A stretch of 64,000 bases of DNA from Begonia masoniana. Taxonomy: Eukaryota; Streptophyta; Magnoliopsida; Cucurbitales; Begoniaceae. Made by a program: the position numbers and the translations under genes. This document shows positions 9,647-21,517 of the stretch, piece by piece. The DNA lies in assembly GCA_022432975.1 (NCBI GenBank), contig CM039509.1:25265432-25329431 (forward strand), read 5' to 3'. Below the pieces are notes generated by a model. The model had not been told where the DNA came from and did not search any database. It saw nothing but the letters and a program-made list of their open reading frames with translations. Positions within the stretch are counted from its first letter, which is position 1. The number at the start of each line of letters is the position of its first letter.

Positions 9647-12100
9647 TGTAACACCCGACATTTCGGCCAGGTGATTTTCTGACCATCTTCATTGTCACCC
9701 CCCTCTTATTTAACCTTTATGATTTAAATTTAATGTTAAGACAAATTTATTACAAGTTGAGTAAAACTAGGTTGGGTGGCAGTTTTGTAATTAAAATTGA
9801 TGGATTGAGTATAAATAGGAAATGGAAACCTTAAACCTCATTTATTACCACTGTAGCCGACATTCCCTCTCGGCGATTTCTTCCCTTCCAAGTTCTTGCT
9901 CTCGGCTACCAGAACTTTCCTTTACCGACGGCTGGTTTCAGCTTGCCTTTCCTCTACGAATCCATATCCGAGGTATACATTGACATTGTGGCTATCTATT
10001 AGTTTGTTACCCTGTTCTCAGCTCGGCATTTGAGTTTCGGTCTTTATCAATGGTCGTGTGATATTAGAACATTGTGTTAACTGAGTGTGGTAACGTCATT
10101 TCCGAATCGATTCTGATCATTTAGAGTAATCAACTCAGCTTCAATCGATGGTAGAACCTGTCCACCTATTTTTGGATTTCTGGCAACACGGGTATCAAAC
10201 AGAGTATTTAGGAATGACTTTAGCTATTAGAGTCCTAGGACGATTTATGATTAGAGCTATTAGGACCTTTGTTTTAACTACTGTAATGTACATGTTTTAG
10301 GTGAAGAAGTTTAAAGGGAAGAAGCTCGGATTGCTAAGGAATCCAGGTAAGTGAATGTATTAAGATTTCCGGCCACTAGGGCCCTACACCGCAAGGGTAT
10401 TAGGAAATCATTGAGATGTCGGTCTGTTGACTATGACTAGTTATTGCCATGATATGAAGAAATTGTGTAAGAAGATATTAAGTTACAGGATGTTTTGCTT
10501 GTCCTTATGGTATGATTCTCTCTGTGAACTTCATGTTTATGTATTGAGTCCACGTTTATGACTGAGTTAAGAACATGAAAAGTAAATGTAATCATAATTA
10601 AGTGCAGGACGGGGAAAAGAGACCATGACAAGTATAGCTCGCGGATTCTCCCCCTGGTGGAGGCCGAGCTGATGACATGTATGGCTCGCGAATTCTCCCC
10701 CTGGTGGAGGCCGAGTTGATGACGTGTATGGCTCGCGAATTCTCCCACTGGTGGAGGCCGAGTTAGTCGTTACTATGATTGCCGCGATAGGCAAATGACT
10801 ATGAACCCCTGTCTTTCTCCCTCGTCTCCTGCCTTAATACATGCCATGAAGATAATGAAAATGAACATGAATGAAGAAAGGTTTATGAACTTGTGTTCCT
10901 TAATTTGTGCACTCATGTATATCTGTCAGTATGCATTCCTTACTAAGCATTAGGCTTATAGTTGAACCTTATGGTGTAGGTGAAGAAGGTTCAGGTGAGG
11001 ATACTATGTTCAAAGAGGATGCTTAAGGCTGGTTGCTGGAGGAAGCTCAAAATGACAGTGCAGGACTGGAAAGGCGATTCATGACCCCTGGTTAACGTTT
11101 TATGATTTCTGTTAAGATAATGGATATGACAGTCTAAATAGGTTAAGCCTAATTTGGAACGTTGAATCTTGAGATTTGTCTGGTTTAATTATTGAATCTG
11201 AGGATTATTAAAAGATTGTCGTCTAAGTCTTCTGCTTTGTGTATTTTGGATGAGATCATGTTTCTTACTCTTTGAGGGTTATGGTTACTAGGTTATGATT
11301 CGGGTGAGTTATGGTAAGTTCTATTGGGTGAAGATGCCGAAGGATTGTAGTTGGATGGTTTAGTCTTCCGGCTGACGTCATCGGCAGATGCCGAATGTTA
11401 GTAGATTGATGGTTTAGTCTTCCGGCTGACGTCATCGGCAGATGCCGAAGGATAGTAGTTGGATGGTTTAGTCTTCCGGCTGACGTCATCGGCAGATGCC
11501 GAAGGATTGTAGTTGGATGGTTTAGTCTTCCGGCTGACGTCATCGGCAGATGCCGAATGTTAGTAGATTGATGGTTTAGTCTTCCGGATGATGTCACCGG
11601 TAGAAGTTGTAAATGTTATCTTGTTGTCTAGTGACCGGTGGATGTCACCGGATGATGCTTTTAATTGAGCACGCGAGGCCCACGTGCCCACCGGAAGATG
11701 TCTCCTTTTAGGCGGTGTTAAGCGAGACACGCGTAATGCACGTGATGACCGGACGATGAAATTTCTGAGGGTTGCCAACACATGGAACCCATGCAAACCC
11801 GAGTAGAATTATGTTAAGAGAGTTGAGGGCATTTCTCCTTTGCCCGAATTTGTCAAGAAACCGATGACCGAGTCTAGTCGCTCGACTCTGTGAAAGTTTG
11901 AGCCGACGAGGCGTAGAAAGTCGAACACGAGAGGGTTCGTCTTCCTTGATGGTTCTACGTCTCTGTTTCCAGTTTAGGAAAGAAAATAAATAAAAAAAAA
12001 TATAATATAATATGTAGTAAGTGAATGTAAAAGTAAAAGTCAAGCAAACGATTAATGTAAGATTATGAACACGTGACGGATCCTGGCTGGGGTCGTTACA
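9647..12100 (+). repeat. Element A 3' LTR (family 1)
   Basis: It is 2454 bp, near-identical to the 5' LTR but one 54-bp unit shorter (array 11334-11597, about 5 units). The TATA box is 9810-9817. Three 47-bp intron repeats lie at 10628-10766. Confidence 0.95.
10301..11026 (+). other. Split LTR mini-ORF, A 3' LTR copy
   Basis: Micro-exon 10301-10346 and last exon 10980-11026 encode the same residues as in the 5' LTR copy. Confidence 0.45.
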
Positions 12101-14245
12101 AGAAGCAAATAGGTATTTTATTGAACTTGGATTTTTAAGAAAGTAGCAACTTTAGCTCCCTGATGGACGCATTGAGACCTAGATGGTATTTTTGTTGGGT
12201 GATATAGTTTGTGAAATATAGCAAGGGAACCTCAGTTGTGAAGCCCACACTAAAATAATTATGGAGATTGGTAAATTGCCTAAGGAAGTGTGAGAATTAG
12301 GATACCGTTGATGAAATAGTTTATGAGGAATCATTACTAAGGAAAAATTTAGAATTTGAGTTGTAGAGATCCTTAGAAGATAGTTAATCCAATGATGTTA
12401 GGAAGCTTAGGTATGAATACTATCTAAAAGTGTAGCTAAGGAAAACATTAGTTGAGGAAGACTTTGAAGTTAGCTTTATTAGGAAATTGAGGACTTAGGA
12501 AATTGATAGGATTTGATGCGTAGGCAAAGATATGTTTAGTCCAAATTGAATGTAGGGAATGTAGTTATGAGGCTAATAGTGGGTAGTACGGTGTAAGGAA
12601 TTCTAGTTAGAACCATAAAGATTGTTCCCAATTATAGATGGAGTGAGGAGTTAAAAGTGGTATTGGTATGATGGGTAGAAGTAGGCTTGAAACTAGAGAG
12701 AGTTAGGCATCAAGATAGATAACCTAGTGTAACTACAATAAGTTGTGCACACTTAGAATTTTGATACAATTTGAGGGATACAACTTACGAGGTATAAGAT
12801 TGAAATGGATAGGAACCGGATCCTAGTTGACGAACCCTTGGAGTTTTAGAATATGATGAATCAAGGAGAAATTTGGAACTTAGATGTAAAACTTGTTGAG
12901 GAATACTCTAGGTCGTCGAGACATCGTCAGTACGTTTAAGTGGATAAGAGAATATAGCAGAGGATAGTATATTTTAGATTCACTTAAGATTGGAAGTATC
13001 TTGACGAAGACAATATTCAATAGTTTAGTTTAAGTGAATTGTTGAGTGGGTATGAGAAATAGTTATTGCTTTGATGATTTTTAAGGATGTGATCGAGCAA
13101 TGCAAGGTTGTGGATGTAGGATTTGAGTGATTGTGTAGGTGTGGTCGTATCGACCAATATAAGAACCCAAAACCTGATACTTACCCCGGGATGGATGTAG
13201 GAACATCAGTGTTCAAGGAATTGGGAGGGTAAACCTTAATGAAGAGATGCTTATGAAATTTTGGAAAAATAGAAGGACCAGATTTGGGAAATTAAAGAGA
13301 ATACTTAGAGCCGATTGGGAGGAACAAAAGAGAATATATTGGTTAGAAAAATTTAGAGGAAATCCTACGTGAAATAGATATTTTCATAGTGTTGGAGCCT
13401 TAGGAATAGATGGAAGCCACATTGTGTGGGGAAGGTTAGGATTAGAAGTTTAGTTCATAAGTGTTTTGTGGCATGCAATTTGGGAAAATATAGGAATTTT
13501 GAATTAGAAGAACGAGACCTTGCAATAAGGTTAAGTTAGGAAATTTCAAAGGTTCGACCCGTATGTAACGTAGTTGAAGCCGATGAATACGTAAATAGCT
13601 AAGGTTAGGATTGATTAGCTTAGGCATGAGATGTAAATTCCAACTCGAGGAATATTAGACCTTTAGAAAAAAAAATCGTGGGTTGAAAGTATGGAGGTTA
13701 GTTTAAATAGGAGATTCATACAATGGAACGTATGACCACGTACTGCCATGTAGTTCTTGGTTCATGGGTAAGGAAGATAGAGACTATGCGATGTAAGATA
13801 GAAAGGACGGTTAGATAGATCTTGAATTTTCGATAGTGTTGTAAGGGTAACTTGAGAGATTAGTTAGATTTAATGGAGGGTTAAAATAAGAAGGTTAGCC
13901 ATAAAGTATTTGGTGTTCCGTGTGAGGCTAAGGAAATTGTAGGATATCGGACAAAAAGGAAAGAAGAATTACACGGAGATTGGACAAGTGAACTTGGGAG
14001 TGAGGTCACTTCAAGAGGTTTAGGGAGGTTTCGGCTCGAGGTTTACGTTGAGGGTTTTATGCGCCATTTAAGGTATTGGATGAGTAGTTTATGGATTAGT
14101 TTAGACCTAAGGATTTATAGAGTGTGGTGATAACCGAGGTAAAAGTTAGGTAAATCGAGCATAGTGGGCGCAGTTATAAGAACTTAGAGAATACCTTGAA
14201 AGAAAAAGGGTAGATTTAAGTGTCGAGAGCCTTGAGTACTAGTAT
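12101..14245 (+). mobile_element. Element C internal region, segment 2 (no recognisable genes)
   Basis: The first 5 bp are the A target duplication. The next 20 or so bases continue a gag-like frame (KQIGILLN). After that I see no gag or pol motif in any frame: the 2.1 kb is AT-rich, full of tag/ttag, and has no ORF above 61 codons. This fits a non-autonomous (LARD-like) internal region or very decayed coding sequence. Confidence 0.6.
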
Positions 14246-14410
14246 TGTAACACCCGACGAGTTTGACCAGGTGACTTTCTTAACTGTTTTAACGGCCATG
14301 TTGGTTTTAATCTTTTCGGTTAAGAATTTTATGCCAAGGCTTAATTAATGTGCATGTGTCATAAATTAGGTTGAGTGGCAGGGTTTGTAATTAAGAACGG
14401 TTGGATTAAG

Positions 14411-14418
14411 TATAAATA
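14411..14418 (+). promoter_or_regulatory. TATA box of LTR F
   Basis: TATAAATA lies 165 bp into the LTR, the same offset as in family 1. The family 2 copy I has its counterpart at 60749-60756 on the minus strand. Confidence 0.65.
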
Positions 14419-14705
14419 GGAAATGGAAACTTTTAAACCTCACTGTAACCGACATTCCCTTCTGCGTTCTCTCATTCTCCCAAGCTGTCTCCCTCTCCGC
14501 CAGCGACTCTCTCATCGACGACGGGTTTCTCTTTCTCCACTTCGAGAATCGACGCCCTAGGTAAGATTCAGACAATGTGGATTGCTGGTTATCTATTTGA
14601 GTACTGTTTTTCAGTTGAACTTGAGATTTTGGATTCTGCAATGGCCGAGTCTGGTTATTGTGATTCTAGGAATTTTAGACTACGCACGCAGAGTGCTCGA
14701 CTAAT

Positions 14706-14709
<4 letters not shown>

Positions 14710-14739
<30 letters not shown>
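14710..14739. repeat. (TA)n microsatellite
   Basis: About 14 TA units in the inferred first intron of LTR F. LTR I has a shorter run (tatatatata) at the same place, near 60450. Confidence 0.9.
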
Positions 14740-14741
<2 letters not shown>

Positions 14742-14815
14742 GATAGATTATAGGGTGATTTTTAATTAGGACTATTAGGATTTTCATTTTAACTACAGCA
14801 ATGTAAATGTTTTAG

Positions 14816-14861
14816 GTGAAGAAGTCTGAAGAAAAGGAGTTCAAGTTGCTAAGGAAACCAG
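14816..14861 (+). other. Split LTR mini-ORF of F: micro-exon
   Basis: The 46 nt between ttttag and gtaagtgaatg read VKKSEEKEFKLLRKP plus one base. Its last exon is 12.7 kb away at 27559-27605 because G sits in the intron. In F the leader exon frame would stop at the junction (CCC TAG). Confidence 0.42.
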
Positions 14862-15459
14862 GTAAGTGAATGTGTAGGATTCCCGGCCATTAGGGCCCTA
14901 CATCACAAGGATGTTAGGTAGAAACTGATACGATGATTAGAAGTTATTTAAGCTACTGTCTGTTACTTATGTTGATGTTTGACTTAATGGTATAATTTTA
15001 CGTCGGATGAATGCACTATTCTGTAGCTTGATGAGTTAAGAGTTCTCATGTTCATGCATCATGAATGTTTTATGCATATGAAAATGTTTTAAGGGCATGT
15101 TTTCCTCATGAACAAGATAAGAATATAAAACTTATGCAACGTGAATTAAGCGAGGGTTGGGGGCGGTTTGGCGTATGTCACTGTCCAAAAGGAAAGACCA
15201 TGATTACGACCCGCAAGGGACTATGTACACTCTCACTGTCAACCTCCTACCGGCACAAATCCTCTCTTAATTTACACAACATGAACGAAGAATATAATTG
15301 ATGAACATTAATGATGAATATGAATGATGAGCATGAATGATGATTATGAACGATGAATACGAACGATGAACAAGAATGAAGACTTTGAGTATGAATATGA
15401 ACAAGAAAAGATTCATGAGCATTTGTTTCTTAAAATGAGCATTCATGCATACTTGTTAG

Positions 15460-17757
15460 TGTCACGACCCTTATCCGTAATATCGTTTTTTTTTTAAAAA
15501 CTTTTACTTTAACTGTACTTAAGGTGGAAATCTCAATCAAAATCGAAATCGGAATTAAAATCGAAGTCCATTTAGTAAATCTTTTAAAACAATTAAACTT
15601 AAACTTAAAAACAATTAAATTAATTAAATAAATAAAATCTTTTTTTTTTTTTTTAAAACAATATAGCGATCAGTCGCCCAAAATAAGGGGTGACTGATCG
15701 CCCCATAGGCGATTGCAACAGGCGACTAGTCGCCTGTTGCAAGTCGTCACGCTCTCTGGATTTCTCCAGAGAGCGTCGCCTTTAAATCGCCCAAGAGGCG
15801 ATTGCTCGCCACCAAGGAGCGAGCAATCGGCATGCTCTCTGGAATTCCTCCAGAGAGCACAGCTCCTTTATTCCTTCTTCTTTCTTCTTTTCTCCTTTCT
15901 TCCTCCTACGCCCTGCACTCCCCATTCTAACACAAAACACTCAACAACAAAACATAACCCTCATCAACCTCTTCTCCTTTCCCACTACTTCTTCACCCAA
16001 ATCTTTACATACTTCCATAAAATATCCTCCAAACATAACATTTTACTCGAACACTCAAAACCCACAATTCACGTTAAATACAATCAAATTTTATAAAAAC
16101 GAACCGCGTGGTTCCGTTTAAAAGTGTAACATTTTCCTTCCTGTTAGAAAAACATCAAAACACTACAAAATACAACATATTATCTGTTCAGTCATCAAAC
16201 ATCCTAAAACGTATCTAAATGTACTAAAAATCCATCAAATTCACCATTATCCCAACAATACCCAAAAACTCTCAAAAATCATCTAACCATGAGTCATCCA
16301 GCCTGGCCAAAACACGCTCCGCCGCCACGAGCTCCGCCCATCGACCATCTACGCTTGGTCATCATAAGGTGGTTCCACACCTTCGTTCTCGTCACCTACA
16401 TCATATGATAGATACATTAAGCCTAATGCTTAGTAAGAAGTGTGCTAAACTTAACATCATATATATGCATGACATTTGTAAAACAATTTCGTTTCATTTC
16501 GTAAAACCATTTTCTTGCCCCGTGAGAACCATAACTTGCCCCGTGAGAAACATACAATTAGTCTCGTGAGAAACATACAGTTAGGCCCGTGAGAAACATA
16601 CAATTAGTCCCGTGAGAAACATACATCATTCACATGGTCGTTCTTCAATTCCACATTTCATAAAACATGCTCATAAATAGTTCGTATGCGCTTTAATAAA
16701 ACATGATGCATGAGGAATAACATACATAAGGAAAACCTATCGAACGACCACTAACAATTCGCTAAGGCACTATTTAAGCTACCCATCTTACTACCAACCC
16801 CTATAACTACTTAATCTCACCACAATCAACATCATCAACATCGTTACAATGTAGGGCCTTAAGGGCCAGAAACCTAACACTCACTTACCTGGCGTCCTAG
16901 ATATGCCGAGCACCGTCCTTTGAGCTTGGGTTACCTAGGGCATTCAACAACACATCGTTAATATCGACTCTCAAACATCAAGCTAAACAAATCGACGTCT
17001 CGAGCTAGGACAAATCCTTCTAAAAACTCTAATTCATTTCATTCGGGCATTACATTGAGCACTTAGTGCTCACTAACTTCAAAACCCCATTAATGGTGTC
17101 CAACCACATTTCCAACAACCTAATCTTCACATTAAACATCAACAAACACCATTAATCTACTCCAATAACCTCAATAATTACTAACACATCATCAATGAGT
17201 AATAAACAAACAACCCTAACGATTTCTAACAAAACCCCTAAATTTCTTCACAAACCCTAAACCAAAAATCACTCCAAAAATGACTAACAACTTGACTAAG
17301 GTATAGAGCTTACTTGGAGGGTTGATTTGTTGAAGAAACTTGAAGGAAGAATTGCCGGAATCGGAGGAGTGAGTGATCGATGGAGATGGCGATGAAGAAA
17401 AGAGGAAAAATCGCCAAGGGGAGAAGAAAGGGAAGGCTCGCGTGAGGGAGAGAAAATGTGAGGAAAGAGAGAGAGGATTTCATGTTTTTATTAAAATTTT
17501 GACTTCCAAAATTACCTAAATTCCCTTAGTTTATTTCCTTAGCTTAAATCGTTATTTCTTCTATCGATTTAACTTCTCCAAAATTCTCTTATTCCTCCAA
17601 ATATTCCTATTCATTCACAGGGTTCCAACGAAACCTTCCGTTCGCCATTTGGACTTAATTTATTATTTCTACGAATCATAACCCTATAACTGATTAAAAT
17701 ATTTAAATTCGAAACTTAAAGCTCGAAATTCCTAAAACGAATTTCTCGGGTGTTACA
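15460..17757 (-). repeat. Element G 3' LTR (family 3)
   Basis: On the plus strand it runs from tgtcacgaccc to ctcgggtgttaca, 2298 bp. The polypurine tract (ggagggtagga on the minus strand, 17758-17768) follows. A palindrome block with gcgactagtcgc and ctctggatttctccagag lies at 15660-15860. Five 23-bp copies of cccgtgagaaacatac lie at 16515-16625. The leader near 17335-17480 is C/T-rich when read on the minus strand. Confidence 0.93.
16349..16934 (-). other. Split LTR mini-ORF, G 3' LTR copy
   Basis: Micro-exon 16889-16934 (46 nt) reads VTQAQRTVLGISRTP. Last exon 16349-16395 reads GDENEGVEPPYDDQA and TAG, 47 nt. The branch-like TTACTAAG motif is at about 16427-16434. Confidence 0.45.
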
Positions 17758-17772
17758 TCCTACCCTCCTTAT

Positions 17773-18501
17773 TTAGAATTTTGTCCCCAAAATTACATAC
17801 TTGAACAAATCTGGATATCCGTCCATCATGTCCTGTTGTCTCTCCCACGTTGCTTCCTCTACGTTTTGATTTCTCCATAGCACTTTAACAAGAGGGATTG
17901 ACTTATTGCGCAGGACCTTAACCGAAGACTCCAAAATCCGTATCGGCCTTTCTTCATACGTCAACGTTGGCCGTATCTCAAGATCAACCGGTTCTACCAC
18001 GTGCGTAGGATCTCGTATACACTTTCTCAACATCGACACGTGGAAAACATTATGCACGCCCTCCATAGACAACGGCAATTGAAGCCTATAAGCTGTAGCT
18101 CCAATCCTTTCTGTAATCTGAAACGGTCCTACAAACCGTGGATTTAATTTCCCTCTTCTTCCAAACCGTACCACGCCCTTGAATGGTGAAGCTTTTAGAA
18201 ACACTTCGTCACCAACTACAAACTCTAATTCTCGTCTTCTTCGATCAGCGTAGCTCTTTTGGTGACTCTGTGCGGTCTCCATTCTTTGTCTAATCAAAAC
18301 AACTTTTTCAGATAACTGTTGTAAAATTTCAGGGCCGATCAACTTAGCTTCGCCCACTTCATCCCAATACAGCGGCGACTTACACTTTCTGCCATAAAGT
18401 GCTTCGTACGGAGCCATTCCAATCGTGGACTGATAACTGTTATTATAAGCAAATTCAATCAAGGGCAAATATCGGCTCCACGACGCCTGAAACTCTAACA
18501 C
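17773..18501 (-). pseudogene. pol: Integrase C-terminal part and chromodomain of G
   Basis: It starts after the frameshift, in LEFQASWSRYLPLIEFAYNN, and holds IGMAPYEALYGRKCKSPLYWDEVGE with the catalytic Glu. It then reads through an integrase C-terminal barrel (VGDEVFLKASPFKGVVRFG, LNPRFVGPFQI) into a chromodomain (TYEERPIRILESSVKVLRN, VKVLWRNQNVEEATWE). It ends about 15 bp from the polypurine tract. The frame itself is intact. Confidence 0.9.
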
Positions 18502-18893
18502 GCATGCCCTCAGTATATCCTCAAGTATCTGAATCGTTCTCTCAGATTGCCCGTCGGTTGTGGGTGGAATGCCGTGCTAAAAGTCAATTTGGTACCCATA
18601 GCGCTTTGCAAACTTTTCCAAAACCTCGAGGTAAACCTGGGATCCCGATCTGAAACAATCGACATAGGGACTCCGTGTAACCTAATAATCTCTTGGACAT
18701 AGAGTTCTGCAAACTGATTCATCGTGTAAGTCATCTTTACAGGTAAGAAATGATCCGCTTTTTTCAATCTATCAACTACGACCCATATACTATCGTGCCC
18801 TTTTACTGTCCTCGGTAAACCAACTACGAAATCCATTGCAATCTGATCCCACTTCTACTCAGGAATCGGTAGTGGTTGCAACATTCCACCTGG
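18502..18893 (-). pseudogene. pol: Integrase core of G, with stop and frameshift
   Basis: It reads PGG..LPIPE, then TAG at 18855-18857 in place of the TGG of PIPEWKW. MDFVVGLPRTVKGHDSIWVVVDRL and [14 protein letters not shown] follow. One base is missing in cacccacaaccgacgg near 18560, which shifts the frame at HPQ-TDG, the same spot as in element A. Confidence 0.88.
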
Positions 18894-21517
18894 TCATTGG
18901 TGTTCTGCTTTCACTTGTTGGCAGACAAGACAGGATTGTACATAATTGGCCACATCACGCTTCATATTCGGCCACCAATAGTGCACTTTCAGATCTCGGT
19001 ACATCTTGGTGTTACCTGGATGCACTGAGGACAACGACGAATGTGCCTCCGACATAACTAACTTCCTCAACTCTTCATCCTTTGGAACGTATAAGCGGTC
19101 TCGAAATCTCAGAAGGCCATCCATTGAGTAACTGAAATCTGAAGGTACAACTGATAATTTTGCTACAATAACCACCTTTTCCTCTGTATCTAACTGTTGA
19201 GCCTCTTTTATCTTGTCCAATAGCGTGGGACGTATTGTCAAGTCAGCAAGCAGGGCCGAAAGTTCTGGAACTATCTCGAGTTCAAACCCCTGCAACTCTT
19301 TTCTCAATGAAGCTGACATACTGAAAGCAACTGACTCCTCTGTCCTAGGCATCCTACTCAAAGCATCTGCCACTGTATTTGCTTTTCCAGGATGATACTT
19401 GATTTCGAAGTCGTAGTCTTTCACAAACTCTAGCCATCTCCTCTGCCTCATATTTAAATCTTTCTGTGTAAACAGGTACTTTAAACTTTTGTGGTCTGAA
19501 AACACTTCACATTTCTGTCCGTAGAGGTAGTGTCTCCATATTTTTAACGCGAATACTACCGCTGCCAGTTCTAAGTCATGCGTCGGGTAATTTTCCTCAT
19601 AACTTTTCAATTGCCTGGAAGCATAGGCAATGACTTTTCCTTCCTGCATTAACACACATCCCAATCCAACTTTGGACGCGTCACAATAAATACTGTATAC
19701 TCCATTCTCCACTGGTAGAGTCAGTAAAGGCGCTGTGGTCAACTTTTGCTTCAAGGTCTGAAAGCTTTCTTCACATGCCTTAGTCCACTCGTACTTCACT
19801 TCTTTCTTCGTCAAGTTCGTCAAAGGTTTGGCTATTACTAAAAACCCTTGAATAAACTTCCGATAATACCCCGCTAGGCCTACAAAACTCCGAACATCAC
19901 TTGCATTTCTCGGTCGAGGCCATTCCCTTACCACTTGAATTTTGGCTGGATCCACAGAAACGCCTTCTCTCGAGATCACGTGGCCTAAGAAATTCACCTG
20001 ATTCAACCAGAATTCGCACTTAGAAAGCTTAGCATACAATTGGTGTCGCTTTAAAGTAGTCATAACAGCCTTCAAGTGCTCTGCATGTTCTTCGTCGTTT
20101 CGGGAATATACCAAGATGTCATCTATGAATACTATCACGAATTTATCCAAGAATTCCCGGAACACTCTATTCATGAGATCCATAAACGCTGCGGGGGCAT
20201 TGGTCAAACCGAAGGACATCACCATAAACTCATAGTGCCCGTAGCGCGTTTTGAAAGCATTCTTTGGTACATCCTCGGCTCTAACCTTCAACTGATAGTA
20301 CCCAGAGCGTAAATCGATCTTAGAAAATACCGTGGCTCCTTGTAACTGGTCAAACAGATCATCTATCCTCGGTAACGGGTATTTATTCTTTTTAGTCAGC
20401 TTATTCAACTCGTGGTAATCCACGCACATCCTTAAGGAGCCATCTTTCTTCTTTACAAACAAAACTGGAGCGCCCCAAGGAGAAACGCTTGGCCGGATAA
20501 AGCCTTTGTCTGTTAGCTCTTTCAGCTGGACTTGCAACTCCCTCAGTTCAGCTGGCGCCATTCTATAAGGATTCTTGGACACTGGCGCCGAACCAAGAAT
20601 AATCTCAATTGTAAACTCCATCTCCCGATCCGGAGGCAAGCCAGGTAACTCGTCTAGGAATACTTCCGTAAAGTCTTTAACCACCGGAATGTCACATATC
20701 TTCAACTCTTCCCGCATACTTAATTCCTCAACGCTTGCTATAAACCCAAAACATCCATGCTTCATCGAGTATGGGGCACTTACAGGCAAACTGGGTAACT
20801 CATCTAGGAATACTTCAGTAGAATTCTCCTCCACTGAAATGTTGTTTAACCTTAGCTTACCCCGTTTTCTCACATCCACAATGCTTGCTACAAAATTGAA
20901 ACATTGGGGCTTTACGGAGTACCGGGCACTCATTGACAGTATAAGAGGCATCTCACTTGATCTGAGGGTCGCTGGGAAGTCGTAATTCTCCCCGCTCGGG
21001 GGTCTAAATCCTACCACCCCCGACCAGCAATTGATTGTGGCATAGTGCCTGAACAACCAATCCATGCCCAAGATTACATCGTACCCCTTCATACATATAA
21101 CTATCAGGTTCGCATATAACTGCCTACCACCAACAGATAAAATCTCACCTTGTACCGCCCGATCTGAGTGCAAATACTCACCGGAAGGCAACATAACACT
21201 ATAATTATGGTCAGCTTGGACAACATCTAAATTCCACTTAACTGCATACTTCTGTGCTATGAAAGAATGGGTTGCCCCAGTGTCAATTAGAACATGGGCC
21301 ATGTTTCCACAAACCAAGATAGTACCTGTAACAACTGAAGGCTGAGCAGCTTCCTCGTCTTCCATCAGAGCAAAGATCCGGGAGGGACCGCCCGGTGGCT
21401 GCTTACTCGGTCCTAGGCAATCAGCGGCCTTGTGGCCCACCTTATCACATCGAAAACATCGTCCACTATGAAGTTTGCACTCTCCATAATGATTCTTTAG
21501 GCAAGTAGGGCATGAAG
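18894..21517 (-). pseudogene. pol: Gag C-terminus, protease, RT, RNase H and integrase zinc finger of G
   Basis: The long open frame 18894-21440 is preceded in the same frame by the knuckle [14 protein letters not shown] right after solo LTR H. Protease reads [13 protein letters not shown]. An extra stretch between protease and RT repeats a motif twice ([37 protein letters not shown], then [24 protein letters not shown]), i.e. a tandem duplication of about 60 codons that A and B lack. RT holds [19 protein letters not shown] and FIDDILVYS; RNase H holds [13 protein letters not shown]; the HHCC finger follows. It stops at TGA 18894-18896, where CGA (Arg of AEHQRP) is expected. Confidence 0.92.

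Larger units (their letters stand above)
1415..12100 (+). mobile_element. Element A: Ty3/gypsy (Tekay-type) LTR retrotransposon, complete but inactivated
   Basis: Two LTRs bound the element: 1415-3921 and 9647-12100. The target duplication agaag is perfect (1410-1414 and 12101-12105). Internal order is PBS, gag, protease, reverse transcriptase, RNase H, integrase, chromodomain, polypurine tract. It was inserted into the gag start of element C. It is broken by a +1 frameshift at the end of gag, a MITE in integrase, a TAG stop at 8707 and a 1-base deletion near 8844. By eye the LTRs are almost identical apart from one 54-bp repeat unit, so insertion was fairly recent. Closest relative in the window is element B. 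Confidence 0.95.
14246..15459 (+). repeat. Solo LTR F, left part (family 2)
   Basis: It starts tgtaacacccgac after agtat (14241-14245); the matching agtat is at 28702-28706. The TATA box is 14411-14418, and a leader exon is inferred to end at 14560 (gccctag|gtaag). The micro-exon is 14816-14861. Short repeats around gaatgatgaac lie at 15295-15400, in the inferred second intron. Element G is inserted after 15459 (gttag). No second LTR and no internal region exist, so F is a solo LTR made before G arrived. Confidence 0.92.

Noticed and set aside
14366..14641. 91-codon antisense ORF, similar to one at 60526-60801
   Set aside because: It lies over the promoter and leader of family 2 LTRs F and I. 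Kept similarity is explained by shared LTR ancestry, with no known motif.
15713..16096. 127-codon ORF, repeated at 25457-25840
   Set aside because: Both are the same place in the two LTRs of G, antisense to element transcription, and cross the palindrome block. Similarity only reflects LTR duplication.
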